From contig CAWIAX010000002.1 of the NCBI GenBank assembly GCA_963834305.1, forward strand, positions 1,860,001 through 1,924,000: DNA of 64,000 bases, written 5' to 3'. The stretch comes from JACCXG01 sp963834305. Its GTDB lineage: Bacteria > Acidobacteriota > Vicinamibacteria > Vicinamibacterales > 2-12-FULL-66-21. The notes beneath the pieces are model-generated. The model was not told where the DNA came from. It searched no databases and was given only the letters and a program-made list of their open reading frames with translations. A program made the translations under genes and the position numbers. The stretch's first letter is position 1, and every line of letters begins with the position of its first letter. Shown here piece by piece: positions 1 through 7,876 of the stretch.

Positions 1-108
1 CGCCGGGTCCTGTGCCGCGGCCGGCCCGGCCAGGACCCATCCAAGGACGATGACGATCAGGACAGCCGCCGGGATCGGGCGCCTCCGGGCTGCGCAGGGT
101 TGCGGCAT
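1..108 (-). CDS. Exported protein, N-terminal part only (runs off the left edge)
   Basis: Reading leftwards from an ATG at 108, the frame stays open for 36 codons to the window edge. The translation starts with a positively charged stretch (MPQPCAARRRPIP), then a hydrophobic core (AAVLIVIVLGWVLAG) and a PAAAQD cleavage-like site, which is a textbook Sec signal peptide. The mature protein lies outside the window, so no function can be given. It is transcribed divergently from the gene at 360. Confidence 0.7.
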   Translation of the reverse strand, partial: MPQPCAARRRPIPAAVLIVIVLGWVLAGPAAAQDPA

Positions 109-279
109 CAAGGCATTATCAACCCATTTTTCCTGTGGTTTCCCGGCGATGTTGAAAACCTGTGGAAGATCGGTGGAAGGCCTGTGGACGGCAGAGGGAT
201 TCACATTTATTTTGCAAGTGTGACCTGAGCAAAACGGCGAAGTTGCACCGTGTTGATGCGGCTTCGGTTTTCCTTTCGC

Positions 280-307
280 TTGAACGATCCCGCCGACCCG
301 CTAGAAT
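280..307 (+). promoter_or_regulatory. Sigma70-type promoter for the small gene and asparaginase
   Basis: TTGAAC at 280-285 and TAGAAT at 302-307 are separated by 16 bp, close to the sigma70 consensus. They lie about 50 bp before the GTG at 360. The surrounding 110-300 stretch is clearly more AT-rich than the coding DNA and holds no other gene. Confidence 0.6.
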
Positions 308-359
308 CCCACCTCGTCCCCTCAACCAGTAACCGCACTTCACCGGACGGCCAACATAC

Positions 360-569
360 GTGCATCGCTTCGAAGAGGTCATCAACGGCCGCGAGTACCG
401 CATTGAAGTGTCGAGCGTGGGCCTCGACAAGTGGCGTGCACAAATCGCCCGCACGCCGGGCGGCTCGGCGGCGCTGATGCCGTTCTACGGCCGCACTCCG
501 GACGAGGCCGCGCAGCATCTCAGCCGATGGCTGGCGCTGGCGCACGGGCAGCCGCAGGCTCGGGTATAG
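360..569 (+). CDS. Small conserved-looking hypothetical protein (69 aa)
   Basis: The frame starts with GTG at 360 (MHRFEEVINGREYRIEVS). It is a small soluble protein with an alternating charged and hydrophobic beta-like N-terminal half, followed by a helical TPDEAAQHLSRWLAL segment. There is no signal peptide, membrane helix or metal motif. Codon use fits the neighbours and a good promoter lies just upstream, so it is probably real. It ends 9 bp before the asparaginase gene and may be co-transcribed with it. I do not recognise the family and give no function. Confidence 0.6.
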   Translation: MHRFEEVINGREYRIEVSSVGLDKWRAQIARTPGGSAALMPFYGRTPDEAAQHLSRWLALAHGQPQARV

Positions 570-578
570 TGTGGCAGC
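565..578 (+). promoter_or_regulatory. -10-like box 8 nt before the asparaginase start
   Basis: TATAGT at 565-570 is followed by 8 nt and then the ATG at 579. There is no Shine-Dalgarno. This matches the leaderless-transcript pattern seen elsewhere in the window. It overlaps the stop codon of the preceding gene, so a read-through transcript is also possible. Confidence 0.45.
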
Positions 579-1703
579 ATGCTGCCGCGGCGGATGGCCC
601 TCTGTGCTGCTCTCTGTACGATAACGGCGAGCGCCGGGTGGCTCGCGCCTCCCGCCGACGCACGGCAGGCCCGGCCGGCGCCGGCGCAGGCCGCCTCGAG
701 CGACGCGCTCCGGCCCCGTGTCCGGCTCATAGCCACGGGCGGCACAATTTCGACGAAGACAGGCGGCCGGCTCACCGCCGCTGAGCTCCTCACGTTCATC
801 CCCCCGCTCGAGCGCTACGTCCGCGCCGAGGCCGAGCAGTTCTCCAACACCGCCAGCTCCTCGCTCACCCTCGCGCAGTGGCTCGAGCTCGCCCGGCGCA
901 TCAACACGCTCCTGACCGAGGACACGGACCTCGCCGGCGTCGTCGTCACGACCGGTACCGATACGCTCGAGGAGACCGCCTACTTCCTCAATCTCACGGT
1001 GCGAAGTCCGAAGCCGGTCGTCGTCGTCGGATCGATGCGCAACCCTGACACGATCGGCTACGAGGGCCCGGCCAACCTGCTGGCCGGCTTCCGTGTCGCG
1101 GGGGATCCCGCCTCGAAGGACCGGGGGGTGCTGGTCGTCCTGAACGACGAGATCAACGCGGCGCGCGACGTGACGAAGACCGATGCGCTGCGGCTCGACA
1201 CCTTTCAGACGCCTGGCTACGGCGTGCTCGGCGTGATCGATGCCGACCGCGTGGTCTACTACCGGGCGGGCCTCAAGCGCCACACCGCCGCCTCCGAGTT
1301 CGACGTCTTCCGGATCGACACGCTTCCCAGGGTTGACGTGGTGCTGGTCTATCAGGACGCCTCCGGCGACGTGATCCGGTCGGTCGTCGGTCTGGGCGCC
1401 CAGGGGATCGTGATCGCGTCGGCGGGCGCCGGGGCGCTGAGCGGCACGCAGTCGGACGGCATCAAGTACGCCATGAGCAAGGGCGTCTGCGTGGTGATTG
1501 CCACCCGTACCGGCAGCGGACGCATTGCCGCCACGAAGCGCCCTGGCGGCGGTGGCCAGGGGACCAGGACGGCTGAGCCGACGGCGCCGTTCCGCCTCGC
1601 CGCCGAAGATCTCGCGCCCATCAAGGCGCGCGTGCTGCTGATGCTGGCGCTGGCCACGACGAAGGACCTGGCGGAGATCCAGCGCATGTTCACGGAGTAC
1701 TGA
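579..1703 (+). CDS. ansB: Periplasmic type II L-asparaginase
   Basis: The protein hydrolyses L-asparagine to aspartate and ammonia. Its 374 residues open with a signal peptide (about 1-30, ending ADARQ) and a low-complexity Ala/Pro linker. The mature domain starts with the first catalytic signature ATGGTIST, where T56 is the expected nucleophile. The second signature, TTGTDTLEE (T127 and D128), follows, and a lysine in DVTKTD (K200) is placed like the catalytic Lys of bacterial type II enzymes. Length after signal removal (about 340) is normal. A lysine- and proline-rich insert near residues 305-325 (ATKRPGGGGQG) looks like a flexible loop. A periplasmic location implies scavenging of external asparagine. 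Some glutaminase activity cannot be excluded. Confidence 0.9.
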   Translation: MLPRRMALCAALCTITASAGWLAPPADARQARPAPAQAASSDALRPRVRLIATGGTISTKTGGRLTAAELLTFIPPLERYVRAEAEQFSNTASSSLTLAQWLELARRINTLLTEDTDLAGVVVTTGTDTLEETAYFLNLTVRSPKPVVVVGSMRNPDTIGYEGPANLLAGFRVAGDPASKDRGVLVVLNDEINAARDVTKTDALRLDTFQTPGYGVLGVIDADRVVYYRAGLKRHTAASEFDVFRIDTLPRVDVVLVYQDASGDVIRSVVGLGAQGIVIASAGAGALSGTQSDGIKYAMSKGVCVVIATRTGSGRIAATKRPGGGGQGTRTAEPTAPFRLAAEDLAPIKARVLLMLALATTKDLAEIQRMFTEY

Positions 1704-1765
1704 TCCGCCGCTCCCGGCGCCGGCGGCCGGCCGCCCGCCTCTCCGAACGGCCGCCGCGTTCGTGG

Positions 1766-1780
1766 TACGATTCCGCGGAT
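1766..1780 (+). promoter_or_regulatory. -10-like box 9 nt before the pckG start
   Basis: TACGAT at 1766-1771 precedes the ATG at 1781 by 9 nt, and no Shine-Dalgarno is present. This is consistent with leaderless expression of pckG. No convincing -35 hexamer is visible. Confidence 0.4.
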
Positions 1781-3586
1781 ATGCCGACCGGAGAGATCGC
1801 CACCACGGCCATCAAACAATGGGTCGACGAGGTCAGCCGCCTGACGAAGCCGGCCGCGATCGTGTATTGCGACGGGTCCGAGGCCGAGCGCGATCGCCTG
1901 AACCGCGAGTGCCTGGAAACGGGTGAGCTCATCGAGCTGAACCAGGAGACACGGCCGGGCTGCTACCTTCACCGCAGCGCCCCGCACGACGTCGCCCGCA
2001 CCGAGCACCTGACCTTCGTCTGCAGCGAGACGCGCGAAGACGCCGGCCCGAACAACAACTGGATGCCGCCCGAGGAGGCCGTCGACAAGCTGACGCCGCT
2101 CTTCGACGGCGCGATGGCCGGACGGACCATGTTCGTGGTGCCGTTCCTGATGGGGCCGGCCGGCTCGCGCTTCACCAAGGTCGGCGTCGAGATCACCGAC
2201 AGCCGCTACGTCGTCCTCAGCATGCGGACGATGACCCGCATGGGGCGCGTGGCACTCGACCACCTGGGGGACTCGCCCGATTTCACGCGGTGCCTCCATT
2301 CGCTCGGCGACCTGAGCCCCGACCGCCGGTTCATCGTGCACTTTCCCGAGCGCAATGCCGTGTGGTCGATCGGGTCGGGCTACGGCGGCAACGCCCTGCT
2401 CGGCAAGAAATGCCTGGCGCTGCGCCTCGCCAGCTGGTTCGCGAAGCAGGAGGGCTGGCTCGCCGAGCACATGCTCATCCTCGGGCTGCGCAGCCCCGAC
2501 GGGCGGATGCACTACATCACCGGCGCGTTCCCGTCGGCGTGCGGGAAGACGAACCTGGCGATGCTCGTGCCGCCGGCGTCGATGAAGGGCTGGGAGGCGT
2601 GGACGGTCGGCGACGACATCGCCTGGCTTCGTCCCGGCGAGGACGGCCGCCTGTGGGCGGTCAACCCGGAAGCCGGGTTCTTCGGCGTCGTCCCCGGCAC
2701 GAGCCGCCGGACCAACCCGAACGCGTTCGACATGATCCAGCGCAACACCATCTATACGAACGTGGCGCTGAGGCCCGATGGCACGCCCTGGTGGGAGGGG
2801 CACGACGACCCGCCGCCGGATGCGGCGCTCGACTGGCAGGGCCGCCCGTGGACGCCGAAGTCAGGCGAGAAGGCAGCCCACCCGAACAGCCGCTTCACGA
2901 CCCCGGCCACGGAATGCCGGTCGCTCTCTCCGGAATTCGACAATCCCGACGGGGTGCCGATCGACGCCATCCTGTTCGGCGCCCGGCGCCAGCGCCGCGT
3001 CCCGCTCGTCGTCCAGTCGCGCAACTGGCAGCACGGCACCTTCCTCGGCGCCACGCTCTCGTCCGAGACGACCGCCGCAGCCACCGGGAAGATCGGCGTG
3101 CTCCGGCGCGACCCGATGGCGATGTGGCCGTTCTGCGGCTACAACATGGCTGACTACTTCGCGCACTGGCTGCGCATGGGCCAGACCCTGTCGTCGCCGC
3201 CGAAGATCTTCCGGGTCAACTGGTTCCGGACGAACGAAGACGGCAAGTTCCTGTGGACCGGCTTCGGCGAGAACCTGCGGGTCCTGCAGTGGGTGATCGA
3301 GCGGTGCGACGGCGGCGGTCAGGCCGTCGAAACGCCGATCGGCTTCGTGCCGACCTTGTATGCCATCGACCGGACCGGGGCGGGCGTCAACGACGCCGAC
3401 ATGGTCAAGCTCCTGAAGGTCGATCCCGCCGAGTGGGTCGAGGCGGTGACGGCGCAGGGGGACTTCCTGGCGCTGTTCGGCGCGCGGATGCCGCGCGAGC
3501 TTCGCGACGAGCACGAACGGCTGGTCAAGCGCATCGAAGACGCCATCACGCCGCCCGAGCTGCGCGGGCACGATCACACGAACTGA
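1781..3586 (+). CDS. pckG: Phosphoenolpyruvate carboxykinase (GTP)
   Basis: The enzyme interconverts oxaloacetate plus GTP with PEP, CO2 and GDP, the first committed step of gluconeogenesis. Its 601 residues match the usual length of the GTP-dependent class (about 600-620). Visible landmarks are the kinase-1a P-loop with its reactive cysteine (PSACGKTN, about residues 248-256), the metal-binding kinase-2 motif VGDDIAWL, and the C-terminal guanine-pocket region around NWFRTNEDGKFLWTGFGEN. It is a cytosolic enzyme. It is convergent with argG, with only 9 bp between the two stop codons and no hairpin that I can see. Confidence 0.97.
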   Translation: MPTGEIATTAIKQWVDEVSRLTKPAAIVYCDGSEAERDRLNRECLETGELIELNQETRPGCYLHRSAPHDVARTEHLTFVCSETREDAGPNNNWMPPEEAVDKLTPLFDGAMAGRTMFVVPFLMGPAGSRFTKVGVEITDSRYVVLSMRTMTRMGRVALDHLGDSPDFTRCLHSLGDLSPDRRFIVHFPERNAVWSIGSGYGGNALLGKKCLALRLASWFAKQEGWLAEHMLILGLRSPDGRMHYITGAFPSACGKTNLAMLVPPASMKGWEAWTVGDDIAWLRPGEDGRLWAVNPEAGFFGVVPGTSRRTNPNAFDMIQRNTIYTNVALRPDGTPWWEGHDDPPPDAALDWQGRPWTPKSGEKAAHPNSRFTTPATECRSLSPEFDNPDGVPIDAILFGARRQRRVPLVVQSRNWQHGTFLGATLSSETTAAATGKIGVLRRDPMAMWPFCGYNMADYFAHWLRMGQTLSSPPKIFRVNWFRTNEDGKFLWTGFGENLRVLQWVIERCDGGGQAVETPIGFVPTLYAIDRTGAGVNDADMVKLLKVDPAEWVEAVTAQGDFLALFGARMPRELRDEHERLVKRIEDAITPPELRGHDHTN

Positions 3587-3595
3587 CGCCGCGCG

Positions 3596-4960
3596 CTACT
3601 CCTCGGGGCCCTCGTCGGCGGCCGGCTCGGCGTCCCCTTCGAGCAGGTGCGGAAGCGTGGTGCCCGGGGCGGGCGACAGCAGGCCGGCGCGCATGTAGGT
3701 GAAGAGCTTGTCGCGGGTGTCCACGATGTCGAGGTTCCGCATGGTGAGCTGGCCGATGCGGTCCTGCGGCGAGAACACCGACGCCCCCTTCTCCATCGTC
3801 AGCCGTTCGGGCTTGTAGGTCAGGTTCGGGCTGGTCGTGTTCAGGATCGAGTAGTCGTTGCCGCGGCGGAGCTCCAGCGAGACCTCCCCGGTCACGGCGC
3901 GCGCGACCCAGCGCTGCGCCGTCTCGCGCAGCATCATCGCCTGCGGATCGAACCAGCGGCCCTGGTAGAGCAGGCGTCCGAGGCGGCGGCCGTTGTCGCG
4001 GTACTGCTCGATGGTGTCTTCGTTGTGGATGCCGGTGATCAGCCGCTCGTAGCCGATGAACAGCAGCGCCATGCCCGGCGCTTCGTAGATGCCGCGGCTC
4101 TTGGCCTCGATGATCCGGTTCTCGATCTGGTCGCTCATGCCGAGGCCGTGCCGGCCGCCGATGCGGTTGGCCTCGAGGATGAGCTGAACGCCGTCCTTGT
4201 AGGCGAAGCCGTTGATTGCCGTCGGCTGCCCTTCCTCGAAGCGCAACGTGACTTCTTCCGGCTTGACGTCGACGTCCTGCCGCCAGAACGGCACCCCCAT
4301 GATCGGCTCGACGATGCGGACGCTGGAGTCGAGCTGCTCGAGATCCTTGGCCTCGTGAGTGGCGCCGAGGATGTTGGAGTCGGTCGAATACGCCTTCTCG
4401 GCGCTCATCCGGTAGGCCAGTCCGGCCTGGCGCATGTATTCGGACATCTCGGCGCGGCCGCCGAGCTCGTCGATGAACGCCTGGTCGAGCCAGGGCTTGT
4501 AGATCCGCAGCTTCGGGTTGGCGAGCAGGCCGTAGCGGTAGAAGCGCTCGATGTCGTTGCCCTTGAACGTGCTGCCGTCCCCCCAGATGTGGACTTCGTC
4601 CTGCTTCATCGCCGACACGAGCAGCGTGCCGGTGACCGCACGCCCGATCGGCGTGGTGTTGAAGTAGGGGACGCCGGCGGTGGAGATGTGGAAGGCGCCG
4701 CACTGGAGCACGGACAGCCCCTCGCTGACGAGCTCGGCGCGGCAATCCACCAGCCGCGCGACCTCGGCGCCGTACTGCAGCGCCCGCCGCGGGACGTCTT
4801 CGTAGTCGGGCTCGTCGGGCTGGCCGAGGTTAGCGGTGTAGGCGTATGGGATCGCCCCCTTGGCGCGCATCCAGTGCAGCGCCGCGCTGGTATCGAGCCC
4901 GCCTGAGAACGCGATGCCGACTTTTTCGCCGGAGGGAAGAGATTGAAGGATGTTGGCCAT
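3596..4960 (-). CDS. argG: Argininosuccinate synthase
   Basis: The enzyme condenses citrulline and aspartate with ATP to form argininosuccinate, the seventh step of arginine biosynthesis. The N-terminal PP-loop AFSGGLDTS (residues 17-25) binds ATP. The 454-residue length and the region around TFKGNDIERFYRYG are those of the longer E. coli-like ArgG type rather than the roughly 400-residue type. Upstream of the ATG at 4960 there is a GAGG about 10 nt away and a TATGAT box, so a short leader is likely. A C-terminal acidic tail (EPAADEGPEE) is unremarkable. No other arg genes are nearby. Confidence 0.96.
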   Translation of the reverse strand: MANILQSLPSGEKVGIAFSGGLDTSAALHWMRAKGAIPYAYTANLGQPDEPDYEDVPRRALQYGAEVARLVDCRAELVSEGLSVLQCGAFHISTAGVPYFNTTPIGRAVTGTLLVSAMKQDEVHIWGDGSTFKGNDIERFYRYGLLANPKLRIYKPWLDQAFIDELGGRAEMSEYMRQAGLAYRMSAEKAYSTDSNILGATHEAKDLEQLDSSVRIVEPIMGVPFWRQDVDVKPEEVTLRFEEGQPTAINGFAYKDGVQLILEANRIGGRHGLGMSDQIENRIIEAKSRGIYEAPGMALLFIGYERLITGIHNEDTIEQYRDNGRRLGRLLYQGRWFDPQAMMLRETAQRWVARAVTGEVSLELRRGNDYSILNTTSPNLTYKPERLTMEKGASVFSPQDRIGQLTMRNLDIVDTRDKLFTYMRAGLLSPAPGTTLPHLLEGDAEPAADEGPEE

Positions 4961-5004
4961 ATCAGATCAAACCTCGATCATATGGCAAACGCCCCGCGGA
5001 CGCG

Positions 5005-6177
5005 TCAGTCGGCGCCCTGGTCCTTCTTGCGCGCGAGCCAGTTGGCAATCAACACGTCGGTGGACGAATGCGCGAGGATCGAACCGGCAATGACGAGCGC
5101 GGCCAGGTGCAGGATGGCGTCGGCGCGGGCGATGCCGGAATTGACGATCCAGAGCGTGTAGAGCACCGACGCGAATCCCTTGGGGCCGAACCAGGCGGCC
5201 GCGAGCCGCTGCGGCCACGGAAAGCCGGTGCCGGCGAGGCTGGTGAACATCGCCACCGCGCGCGGCAGCACGAGGGCGAGCAGGGCGAAGAGATAGCCGG
5301 CGGCGGGAATCTCGCTCAGGAACTGCACCGACAGCAGCGCCCCGAACACCAGGATGGCGGCCAGCTGCAGGATCTCGGTGATGAGCTCGCCGAACTCGTG
5401 AAAGGCCTGGCGCATCCGGCCGCTGAGCGTGGCGACGGTGATACCGGCGGCGAATGCCGCGAGGAACGTGTTGGCATGCGTGATCGCGGCCACGGCGTAG
5501 ACCAGCAGGCCGACGGCGAAGGCGGTCAGCGGCTCGTAGGCCTCGGAGGCCTCGAACAGCCGGCTCTCTTCGAGCTTGACCACGGCCCACGGCAGGAGGA
5601 TGCCGACCGCCGCGCCGAGCAGGATCTCGAGCACGAGGTCGCCCGGGTGCAGTGCGTTCCCGCTCGCCACCGCGATGAGGATGATGACGACCGGCAGCGC
5701 CAGCCCGTCGTTGAAGCCGCTCTCGATGTTGAGCAGGTGGCGGAGCTGCCGCGGAATCTCCTTCCGCCCGACGATCGCCGACACCAGCACGGGATCGGTC
5801 GGGCTCAGCGCCGCCCCGATCAGGAACGACTCCACCCACGACAGGCCGGCGACGAAGCGCGCCAGCACCGCCGTCAGCAGCAGCGTGATCGGCATCCCCA
5901 GCAGCAGCGCGCGCCCGGGCAGGTGCCAGCCCGACCGCAGATCGCGCAACGTCAGCTTCATGCCGTCGACGAACAGCACGGCAAAGAGGGCTACTTCGGC
6001 GAGGCGGGCCACCACCGGGTCGTGCTGATCGATCGTCAGCAGGCCGAGCGTCTCGTCGCCGGCCAGGAACCCGGCGGCAAAGAACAGCACCGCGGTGGAG
6101 AGAATGCTGCGCTGCGCGAGGCCCGACAGCAGGACCGCGCACATGAGCGTGACGGCGAAAACGAGCAGGGCAAGCAT
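5005..6177 (-). CDS. Cation:proton antiporter (CPA1/NhaP-type)
   Basis: A 390-residue integral inner-membrane protein with about 11-12 hydrophobic segments, starting MLALLVFAVTLMCAVLLSG. Two motifs typical of the CPA1 family are clear: ALSPTDPVLV and SGFNDGLALPV, the latter carrying the Asn-Asp pair of the ion-binding site. It probably exchanges Na+ (or K+) for H+ for pH and salt homeostasis. There is no cytoplasmic regulatory domain; the protein ends with a charged tail (ARKKDQGAD). It ends just downstream of the argG start region but reads in the same direction, so the two could share a transcript. Confidence 0.88.
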   Translation of the reverse strand: MLALLVFAVTLMCAVLLSGLAQRSILSTAVLFFAAGFLAGDETLGLLTIDQHDPVVARLAEVALFAVLFVDGMKLTLRDLRSGWHLPGRALLLGMPITLLLTAVLARFVAGLSWVESFLIGAALSPTDPVLVSAIVGRKEIPRQLRHLLNIESGFNDGLALPVVIILIAVASGNALHPGDLVLEILLGAAVGILLPWAVVKLEESRLFEASEAYEPLTAFAVGLLVYAVAAITHANTFLAAFAAGITVATLSGRMRQAFHEFGELITEILQLAAILVFGALLSVQFLSEIPAAGYLFALLALVLPRAVAMFTSLAGTGFPWPQRLAAAWFGPKGFASVLYTLWIVNSGIARADAILHLAALVIAGSILAHSSTDVLIANWLARKKDQGAD

Positions 6178-6349
6178 GCGTCAGGTGGTCACATCGGCTA
6201 TCGTCAGTCACGGATGCCCGCGGGCATGTGTCCACGCAGTATGGATCTCTCGTACCCCGCGGCGTCCAGCGGCATTTCGTCCGCCCGTCCAGCCGTGCGA
6301 GGAGAAACGATCCTGACGCATGACCTGGGCGCCCAATGAGGAGGATCCG

Positions 6350-7327
6350 GTGAATTTCGATCTCTCGCCAGCGTTCGAGCGGGCACAAAACGTCGTCAAC
6401 GGCCTGATCGCGGCGATTCCGAGCGTAATCTTTGCCCTGGTCGTCCTCGCCATCTTCTTCCTGATCGGCAGGGGCGTGCGGGCGCTGGTCGCGCGTCTCA
6501 CCGAGCGGCGGCTGCATACCCATCGCAACGCCGGCACGGCGGTCGGACGCCTCGCCCAGGGCGTTGTCCTGTTCATCGGCCTGCTCGTCGCCCTCTCGGT
6601 GGCGCTGCCGACATTCCAGCCCGGCGACGTCGTCCAGGTGCTCGGCATCAGCAGCGTCGCGATCGGATTCGCCTTCCGCGACATCCTCCAGAACTTCCTC
6701 GCCGGAATCCTGCTGCTGGTGACCCAGCCGTTCCGCATCGGCGATCAGATCGCCGCTGGAACGCACGAGGGTACGGTCGAGGACATCCAGACGCGCGCCA
6801 CGTTCATCCGCACCTACGATGGCCGCCGGGTGGTGATCCCCAACGCCGAGCTGTTCACCGACACGGTCGTCGTCAATACCGCCTTTCCCCACCGCCGGCT
6901 GGAGTACGACGTCGGCATCGGCTGCGGCGACCCGATCGATCGCGCAAAGGCCTTGATCCTGGAAGCGGTGTCCGGCGTGGAGGGAGTGCTGGCTGAACCG
7001 GCGCCCGACGTGCTGGTGGTGGACCTCGCGTCCTCCTCCGTCAACTTGCGCGCCCGCTGGTGGATTGCGCCGCCGCAGCGCGCCGACGCCCTCGACTCCC
7101 GCGACAAGGTGCTGGCGGCAATCAAGGACAGCCTCACGGCGCACGGGATCGACCTGCCCTTCCCGACCCAGCAGATCCTCTTCCACGATCAGACGGAGGA
7201 GACGGACGGCGACCGCACCCGGCAGCGCGAGGGCTGGCCGGCGGGGTCCGGCGCGACGCCGGTCCCTGCGCCGGGTGGCGTGGCAGGGGCGCTCCGGGCG
7301 CTGGTGACCGCACGCGAGCGGCCGTAA
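6350..7327 (+). CDS. Small-conductance mechanosensitive channel, MscS family
   Basis: A 325-residue inner-membrane channel that opens under membrane tension and releases solutes on osmotic downshock. It has three N-terminal membrane helices, and the third carries the hallmark glycine/alanine-rich pore helix SVAIGFAFRDILQNFLAG. The soluble MscS beta domain (PFRIGDQI, GTVEDIQTRATFIRTYDGRRVVIPN) follows. I place the start at GTG 6350, because AGGAGGAT lies 5-6 nt upstream. An in-frame ATG at 6320 lies upstream of that ribosome-binding site. The C-terminal tail of about 40 residues, rich in Gly, Pro and Arg, is not part of the channel fold. Confidence 0.9.
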   Translation: MNFDLSPAFERAQNVVNGLIAAIPSVIFALVVLAIFFLIGRGVRALVARLTERRLHTHRNAGTAVGRLAQGVVLFIGLLVALSVALPTFQPGDVVQVLGISSVAIGFAFRDILQNFLAGILLLVTQPFRIGDQIAAGTHEGTVEDIQTRATFIRTYDGRRVVIPNAELFTDTVVVNTAFPHRRLEYDVGIGCGDPIDRAKALILEAVSGVEGVLAEPAPDVLVVDLASSSVNLRARWWIAPPQRADALDSRDKVLAAIKDSLTAHGIDLPFPTQQILFHDQTEETDGDRTRQREGWPAGSGATPVPAPGGVAGALRALVTARERP

Positions 7328-7399
7328 GCGCGGCGGGCGGCCGGCCGCTGCGCACGCCTCGCCTGGAGCCGCGCGCCGGGGATGCGCCAGGGGGCCGCT

Positions 7400-7876
7400 C
7401 TAAAAGACGACCGTGGCGACGACGCTGTCGGAGTAGGTCCCGGCTGGCACGTCCTGCCGGGCGGGGATGCCGGCGTAGATCGGCACCGGCACGGGCAGCA
7501 CCGTCGCCACCAGACCGCTGTAGGTGGACGTGCCGGCGGCGCCGTTGCCCCACACCGTGGTACGCGCGGCGTCGAGATAGAGGTTGTAGGCCAGCGACTC
7601 GGCGCCGCTGCGCAGCGTACGCGGCGAGAACGTCCCGGCCGATCCTGTCTGGAGCTGAATCTGGATGAGGACGCCGACCGTGCACTGGTAGGTCACCGTG
7701 CCGGACGACTCGAGCGCCGAGGGGGTGAAGACGTTGTAGGCCCCGAAGGCAACGCCGCCGGTGGTCACGGTGCAGTTGACGCCGAGCTGCGCCTCCGACA
7801 GGCCGCGCCCGGCCGTCAGCAGCCAGACGGCGCCGCACGCCGCCGCGATTGCCGCTCTCCGCAGACGAGCCCTCAT
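7400..7876 (-). CDS. Spore coat U (SCPU) domain pilin, distal subunit
   Basis: The last gene of the chaperone-usher operon. The start at 7876 overlaps the usher stop (ATGA), which implies translational coupling, and it puts a signal peptide first (RRAAIAAACGAVWLL, ending LSEAQ). The 158-residue product then shows the SCPU pattern: LGVNCTVTTGGVAFGAYN, a second cysteine in TVTYQC, and a C-terminal strand ending TYSDSVVATVVF. The final strand resembles the donor-strand-complementation ends of Csu-type subunits. By position after the usher, as in the Csu system, it may be the tip or minor subunit, but it lacks the extra adhesin domain expected of a CsuE-like tip. Confidence 0.85.
   Translation of the reverse strand: MRARLRRAAIAAACGAVWLLTAGRGLSEAQLGVNCTVTTGGVAFGAYNVFTPSALESSGTVTYQCTVGVLIQIQLQTGSAGTFSPRTLRSGAESLAYNLYLDAARTTVWGNGAAGTSTYSGLVATVLPVPVPIYAGIPARQDVPAGTYSDSVVATVVF

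Noticed and set aside
4967..7186. Long minus-strand frames of hundreds of residues opposite or beside real genes (also 11421-14048, 27503-30247, and the plus frame 16646-19777)
   Set aside because: They are Arg/Ala/Gly-rich, lack domains and mirror well-supported genes. In very GC-rich DNA stop codons are rare, so such frames are shadows.
7337..7348. GCGGCCGGCCGC palindrome between the MscS and pilus genes as a terminator
   Set aside because: Only a four-base stem is possible once a loop is allowed, and there is no T-run.
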